Virus record (IMG/VR): IMGVR_UViG_3300034103_001604
Span: 61,503-125,502 of that record
DNA: 64,000 nt
From: a virus
Reading direction: 5' to 3' (one strand)
The translations under genes were made by a program, and so were the position numbers. The notes beneath the pieces were generated by a model, which was not told the DNA's origin, ran no database searches, and saw only the letters and a list, made by a program, of their open reading frames with translations. Shown in pieces: positions 60,199-64,000 of the stretch. How positions within the stretch are numbered: the stretch's first letter is position 1; each line of letters starts with the position of its first letter.

Positions 60199-62523
60199 TT
60201 AACCTCCAGACCCGGTTCTTATAGGATTTCCCTGACCATCTGTTACAATTCCACCAGAGCCTGTTCCTAAAAGTTGTCCTTGCAACTGACCTAAAAAGCA
60301 TTCATAAAAACCTTTTTTCTTTGCTTTAATATCAGCAGTATTATTTCCAACAGCCTTGCAAGCGGCTTCAAAATAACCAGGATTAGTTTGATCTAATTTA
60401 ACTCTGTCTAGTAGATATATAACTGCGGATTCCGCTGCAAGATCTGGTCTGTTTAATAGTTTAGGATTTTTAACTAAATCCCATTTCATTAATTTTCCAT
60501 ATTTTTCATAGTTGGCTCGACCGGTTATTTGTATATAGCCTCGGCCAATAAATTTTGTTCCGTCACCAGGTTCTTTATTTCCTAATTCTCTACCTTTTGC
60601 GCCTTGATACCCATATAAAAATTCAGGTAAACTATTATTAGGATTTCCTGCATACTTTTCTGCAAGGCTTCGATCTCCTTTAAATATACTAGGAAACACT
60701 TGTAACAATCGATTAGCAGTATAATTAAAATTTTCTTCTTTTACTTCCCATAATGTTTCTCCTCCGCAAATCCCCAATAACGAAGCGACTGCATAAGGAC
60801 TTTTTAACCCATATTTTTCTGCGGCAGTTTTTAAAGCATCTATCCCAAACCCAGATGTTCCTTTGTTAATTGCTCTAGCATATTCAATTGTACAAGTTCC
60901 CGGAACAACTACTGGAGGGTTTGTTGGTTCAACTGGCGGTGTATTTTGACTTACTTGTCCCGATGCTCGAGCAGCAGCAGAAGCAGGATTTGGAGGGATT
61001 CCGTCGGCTGTTCTATCTGCCAATGTTACATCTGTTTTGGGCGGTTCTACTTTTGGAGGATTAATGTTTTCGTGTTGATCCCACGGTTCGTGTGTTGGAA
61101 CCCTCTGCATAATACTTTTAATATCTGGTGCTTTATAAAATTCTCCGTTTGACCAACCAGAGTTTGCTTTTCTATTAGGTAAAGTGAATAAAGGCAAATC
61201 TGGAGGAATTGCTGCATTTTCTGCACTGCTAGGTGCGGCAGCAGCAGGGCCATTCAAATGAATTACTGACCCGCTTGCTATAATTTGTCCGTTGGCGCCT
61301 AAATTTAGTGTTGCAGCAGTTCCTATGTTGATATTTGATTCTGCTCCTATATTAAAACTTGCGCCCGCTGTTTCTTTAATATCACCGGCGACATTTAAAT
61401 TAAACGAATTAGCAACCGAAACTTTAGCCACTCCCCCAATCGTTTTATCATAAGTTTTCGTAACAGAAATTTTGGCATCTTTATCAACATTTAAAAAATA
61501 ATGGCCGACAATATTTGTTTCCATGTTTCCATCGGCCCTAATGTGTATGTTGCGACCTGCTTCTAAATTTATATCTCTATCTGCTCTAAAATTAAAATCA
61601 TTTTCAGTATGAATACTAACACTATCCTGAGCAAAAATATCAATCTTACCGTTACTAGTTAATTCAATCCATGCTGTACCTTTACTGTTAGCAATGTAGA
61701 TTAAATCTTGACTATTATGCATTAATATTTGATGCCCGGTGCGTGTTCTTAATCTTACTAATTCATTTTGACCATTAACATCCCCGTCATCCATTACAAA
61801 AGTTGTACCACCCAATCTGCTTACAGGTATCCTTGCTTTAGATTGATATCCAATTTCTCCACGTTTTGCACCGGGGCTATCATCAATGGGCCCTGGTGTA
61901 GATATTCCGAATACTCCGCTAGGTATTTCTCTTCTTGCAGAACTAGACGTAACACCTCTTGTAGTATCTAGTAATAAACCTTGTTGCAATAGCCTATCAG
62001 CAAAAGGATGAACAGGTTTGGTAAATTTGTCAACACTTAAAGAAAACTTTCGAGAAGATTTATGAAATTCAGCAACTGGTAACAAATCTGTACCGTATTT
62101 TCTTCGTTGCTCGTCCGTAATAGCAGATTGTTTTGATGCTGCAATTCCAGGAATCATGTGATTTTGAAACATGTCAGAAACACAACCAAACCAATATCCC
62201 TGATTAGGATCCCCGTCAATAAACACAACCATAACTGTTGATCCAATGTCCGGAGGTACTGCCCACCATCCGTAACTTTTTTGAACATCGTTAAAATCAG
62301 AACTGTTAGTGCCTTCGTATTTTATGCTTGTATTTCCTGCAAATGGACTTAAATATCTAACAATATATGTTTCTGCTTGAAGATCAAAATCTGGTGCTAC
62401 ACCTTTAAATAGTGCAACTTCTAAACTTCCCATATAAGTGGGATCTAGGTGATTTCTAACCTCTGCTAAAAAAGGGCCGGGCGACCCTAATTTTGCCGAG
62501 CGTCTTTTTTCAAAATTTGCCAT
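60199..62523 (-). CDS. 5: gp5-like baseplate hub/spike with C-terminal GH19-like domain, 774 aa
   Basis: Residues about 13-130 form the gp5/VgrG OB-fold (LAEVRNHLDPTYMGSLEVAL; IGSTVMVVFIDGDPNQGYWF). About 265-440 is the spike beta-helix with repeated V-x-I/L strands (GKIDIFAQDSVSIHTENDFN). A Pro-rich linker follows. About 545-745 is a GH19 chitinase/endolysin-like domain with GGETLWEVKEENFNY and FIGRGYIQITGRANYEKYG, likely to cut peptidoglycan during entry. T4 gp5 instead carries a GH24 lysozyme between OB-fold and helix. The last residues are a Gly/Ser tail. It is followed by genes 25 and 6. Confidence 0.88.
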   Translation of the reverse strand: MANFEKRRSAKLGSPGPFLAEVRNHLDPTYMGSLEVALFKGVAPDFDLQAETYIVRYLSPFAGNTSIKYEGTNSSDFNDVQKSYGWWAVPPDIGSTVMVVFIDGDPNQGYWFGCVSDMFQNHMIPGIAASKQSAITDEQRRKYGTDLLPVAEFHKSSRKFSLSVDKFTKPVHPFADRLLQQGLLLDTTRGVTSSSARREIPSGVFGISTPGPIDDSPGAKRGEIGYQSKARIPVSRLGGTTFVMDDGDVNGQNELVRLRTRTGHQILMHNSQDLIYIANSKGTAWIELTSNGKIDIFAQDSVSIHTENDFNFRADRDINLEAGRNIHIRADGNMETNIVGHYFLNVDKDAKISVTKTYDKTIGGVAKVSVANSFNLNVAGDIKETAGASFNIGAESNINIGTAATLNLGANGQIIASGSVIHLNGPAAAAPSSAENAAIPPDLPLFTLPNRKANSGWSNGEFYKAPDIKSIMQRVPTHEPWDQHENINPPKVEPPKTDVTLADRTADGIPPNPASAAARASGQVSQNTPPVEPTNPPVVVPGTCTIEYARAINKGTSGFGIDALKTAAEKYGLKSPYAVASLLGICGGETLWEVKEENFNYTANRLLQVFPSIFKGDRSLAEKYAGNPNNSLPEFLYGYQGAKGRELGNKEPGDGTKFIGRGYIQITGRANYEKYGKLMKWDLVKNPKLLNRPDLAAESAVIYLLDRVKLDQTNPGYFEAACKAVGNNTADIKAKKKGFYECFLGQLQGQLLGTGSGGIVTDGQGNPIRTGSGG

Positions 62524-62535
62524 ATTATTCTTCCA

Positions 62536-64000
62536 TTATTCTAACGGTGGTAGTCCTAATCTTTTTCTAATTATTGGATCATCACCTGTATAAGGAGGCG
62601 CATTGGGATCATTTAATTTATTAAACAGTCGATCAAGTGGACTTGGAGAAGATGCATTACTTCCAAATTTAGACCCAACTGATCCTAATATACTTTTATC
62701 TTTTACAGATTTACTTCCTATTTGATTCGAAATTAATTTTGACGAAGTTTCATACTTATCTTTAATAATAGTACTATCAATTCTATTTTCAGTCGAAATT
62801 AAATTTTTATAAGGATTAATTTCAAAATTTTGAGGGTTATTTGAAACTTGACTTAATAAATCTTCTGGTACAATATTCGTTGACAAATTTTTAAAACTTC
62901 TAGACCCATATAAGTCTGCAAGACCTTGCACTCCTTTTTTAGAAACTACAGATCTTGCATAACTTTTGTCAATCTCAGATAAAGGATTAGGTGCAACAGA
63001 ATATGGCGCAGTAGGAGGAATATTTGGAATCTTGCTCGACGGCAATATATCAAACGCTAAACCTGTATCCACGGCTTGTTCTAAATTAACATCAGAGGGA
63101 ATAGATTTTGATAGGTCTTTTATTTGCCCTAAAACTTTACTTTGTAATTTAGGATCAATACCAGATAAAGAAGAAGGATTAATTCCTACGCCGGCAGCAA
63201 CTGCTTCTGGATCTGCAGGACCTCCGGCAAAAGATTTAATTTTATCTCCAACTTTTCCAACAAACTTTCCAACATCATTTGCCATTCCAGAAACTGCATT
63301 TAAGGTATCTTTACCTAACTTCTTAAAAGGCTCTACTGTACCTGAAAATTGATTTTCAGGCAAACTAGTATCAGCAGGGTTTGTTATAGAAACAGTTGCC
63401 CCCTCACCAATTCCAGAACCGACATTAGATTGATTTTTAATAGATTTTAATGCAGAATTAATAACTCCTGTTGCTAATAACCCTATAGCTCTTTCTTTAG
63501 GCAAATTTCCAGTAAGAACATTTGTAGCAATTGCCAATGCTGCTGCAGAATCTATATCTCCCTTGGCTCGATCAAATAAACCACCAGGATTAATAGAAGG
63601 TTGAGGAATTCTTGAAACTGCTGGTACTATATCTTTAGCCTGTCTAGAATTAATATAAAGTCCTGTAACACTGTTTTGCATTCTTGATCCTTGAAAGATT
63701 GCAGATGAAGGAATGTTATTTGACATTAATCTAATGTTTGATGAGACATCAACTGGCAAAGGTTGTCCAATAACAGATGATCCTGCAAATAATCCGCTAG
63801 GTCTGCCTGCCAGTCCATAGGATCTAGTTAAATTAGTAACAGGAGTACCACCAAGACCACCGCTGGGAGGTGGAGGGGGTGGAGGAGGTGCCTCTTCTTG
63901 AATTTGATCTGCGGCAGTTGTAGCAGAAGATCCTTGGCTAAGTTGTTCTGCTATCGTTGCAGAACTAGGTCTAAAACTAGCACCCCTAGCAGTTGAAGAA
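62536..64000 (-). CDS. Virion structural protein upstream of the hub, partial (5' end outside window)
   Basis: The frame stays open from 62536 to the window edge, so at least 487 residues are encoded and the start lies outside; a TTG at 63759 is not needed as start. The visible N-terminal part has a seven-proline stretch (EEAPPPPPPPSGGLGG). Later regions are Ser/Asn/Gly-rich with helical segments (DSAAALAIATNVLTGNLPKE, KKLGKDTLNAVSGMANDVGK) and end in DPIIRKRLGLPPLE. I do not recognise the family. Its place directly before the hub gene suggests a baseplate or tail-tip role. Confidence 0.6.
   Translation of the reverse strand, partial: SSTARGASFRPSSATIAEQLSQGSSATTAADQIQEEAPPPPPPPPSGGLGGTPVTNLTRSYGLAGRPSGLFAGSSVIGQPLPVDVSSNIRLMSNNIPSSAIFQGSRMQNSVTGLYINSRQAKDIVPAVSRIPQPSINPGGLFDRAKGDIDSAAALAIATNVLTGNLPKERAIGLLATGVINSALKSIKNQSNVGSGIGEGATVSITNPADTSLPENQFSGTVEPFKKLGKDTLNAVSGMANDVGKFVGKVGDKIKSFAGGPADPEAVAAGVGINPSSLSGIDPKLQSKVLGQIKDLSKSIPSDVNLEQAVDTGLAFDILPSSKIPNIPPTAPYSVAPNPLSEIDKSYARSVVSKKGVQGLADLYGSRSFKNLSTNIVPEDLLSQVSNNPQNFEINPYKNLISTENRIDSTIIKDKYETSSKLISNQIGSKSVKDKSILGSVGSKFGSNASSPSPLDRLFNKLNDPNAPPYTGDDPIIRKRLGLPPLE

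Noticed and set aside
62966-63352. Plus-strand open frame of 128 codons
   Set aside because: It lies antisense within a clear minus-strand structural gene, with no ribosome site and no family likeness.
63757-63759. TTG as the start of the last minus-strand gene
   Set aside because: The frame stays open with protein-like sequence to the window edge, so the gene is simply cut by the window.
1-64000. tRNA genes, CRISPR arrays, insertion sequences, introns
   Set aside because: No cloverleaf-like sequence, spaced repeats, transposase or split gene was seen by eye; thymidylate synthase and the nuclease gene are uninterrupted. A tRNA scan would be needed to exclude tRNAs fully.

Overview
The window is part of an AT-rich, T4-like (contractile-tailed) phage genome. 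T4-type family B DNA polymerase (gp43), sliding clamp (gp45), DsbA-like protein, RNase H-type nuclease, thymidylate synthase, dihydrofolate reductase and baseplate proteins gp6, gp25 and a gp5-like hub are all recognisable. Many small unknowns look like proteins I recall from marine T4-like phages of cyanobacteria and SAR11-type bacteria. A marine host is therefore likely, but nothing here identifies it. No tRNA, integrase, transposase or CRISPR array was seen.

Layout. (1) 1-7 kb, plus strand: the end of a ClpA-like unfoldase, then virion and fibre genes including one with a collagen-like Gly-X-Y stretch. (2) 6.9-15.3 kb, plus: a run of genes of which several begin with a short M-R/K leader ending in a T4-type prohead-protease site (hydrophobic-x-Glu). 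I infer these are capsid-internal proteins. The run holds a 1085-residue protein with three nucleotidyl-transfer modules, a Dps-like ferritin, and a mosaic protein cut into segments by five V-A-E sites whose gene ends in a textbook -1 frameshift signal. (3) 15.3-23.6 kb, plus: DsbA-like protein, membrane protein, carbamoyltransferase-like domain, gp43 preceded by twin hairpins, gp45, then a tightly overlapping run with DpdA (DNA guanine transglycosylase) and a QueD-like protein. (4) 23.6-29.3 kb, mixed strands: FkbM methyltransferase and radical SAM protein on minus; glycosyltransferase, cupin-like protein, HIT protein, GMP reductase and QueE on plus. (5) 29.3-37.1 kb, plus: nuclease, MoxR ATPase with a VWA/HExxH partner, DHFR and thymidylate synthase, plus small unknowns. 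(6) 37.1-64 kb, all minus: read 5' to 3', an unfinished structural gene, gp5-like hub with a C-terminal GH19-like domain, gp25, gp6, a 4573-residue tail giant, a nitroreductase-like protein, a virion protein and three related fibre genes.

How the parts fit. DpdA, the QueD-like protein and QueE point to 7-deazaguanine modification of phage DNA, with dpdA in the same overlapping gene run as the clamp. GMP reductase, DHFR and thymidylate synthase serve nucleotide supply. Regulation appears layered: TTGACTTT-type sigma70-like promoters before replication and accessory genes, N-ATAAATA T4-type late promoter candidates before structural genes, and several RNA hairpins at translation starts. The most unusual items are the three-module putative capsid enzyme, the cleavable mosaic protein with its frameshift tail, the twin hairpins before gene 43, and the hairpin with the ribosome site in its loop near 31.4 kb. 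All gaps between genes are shorter than 300 bases.
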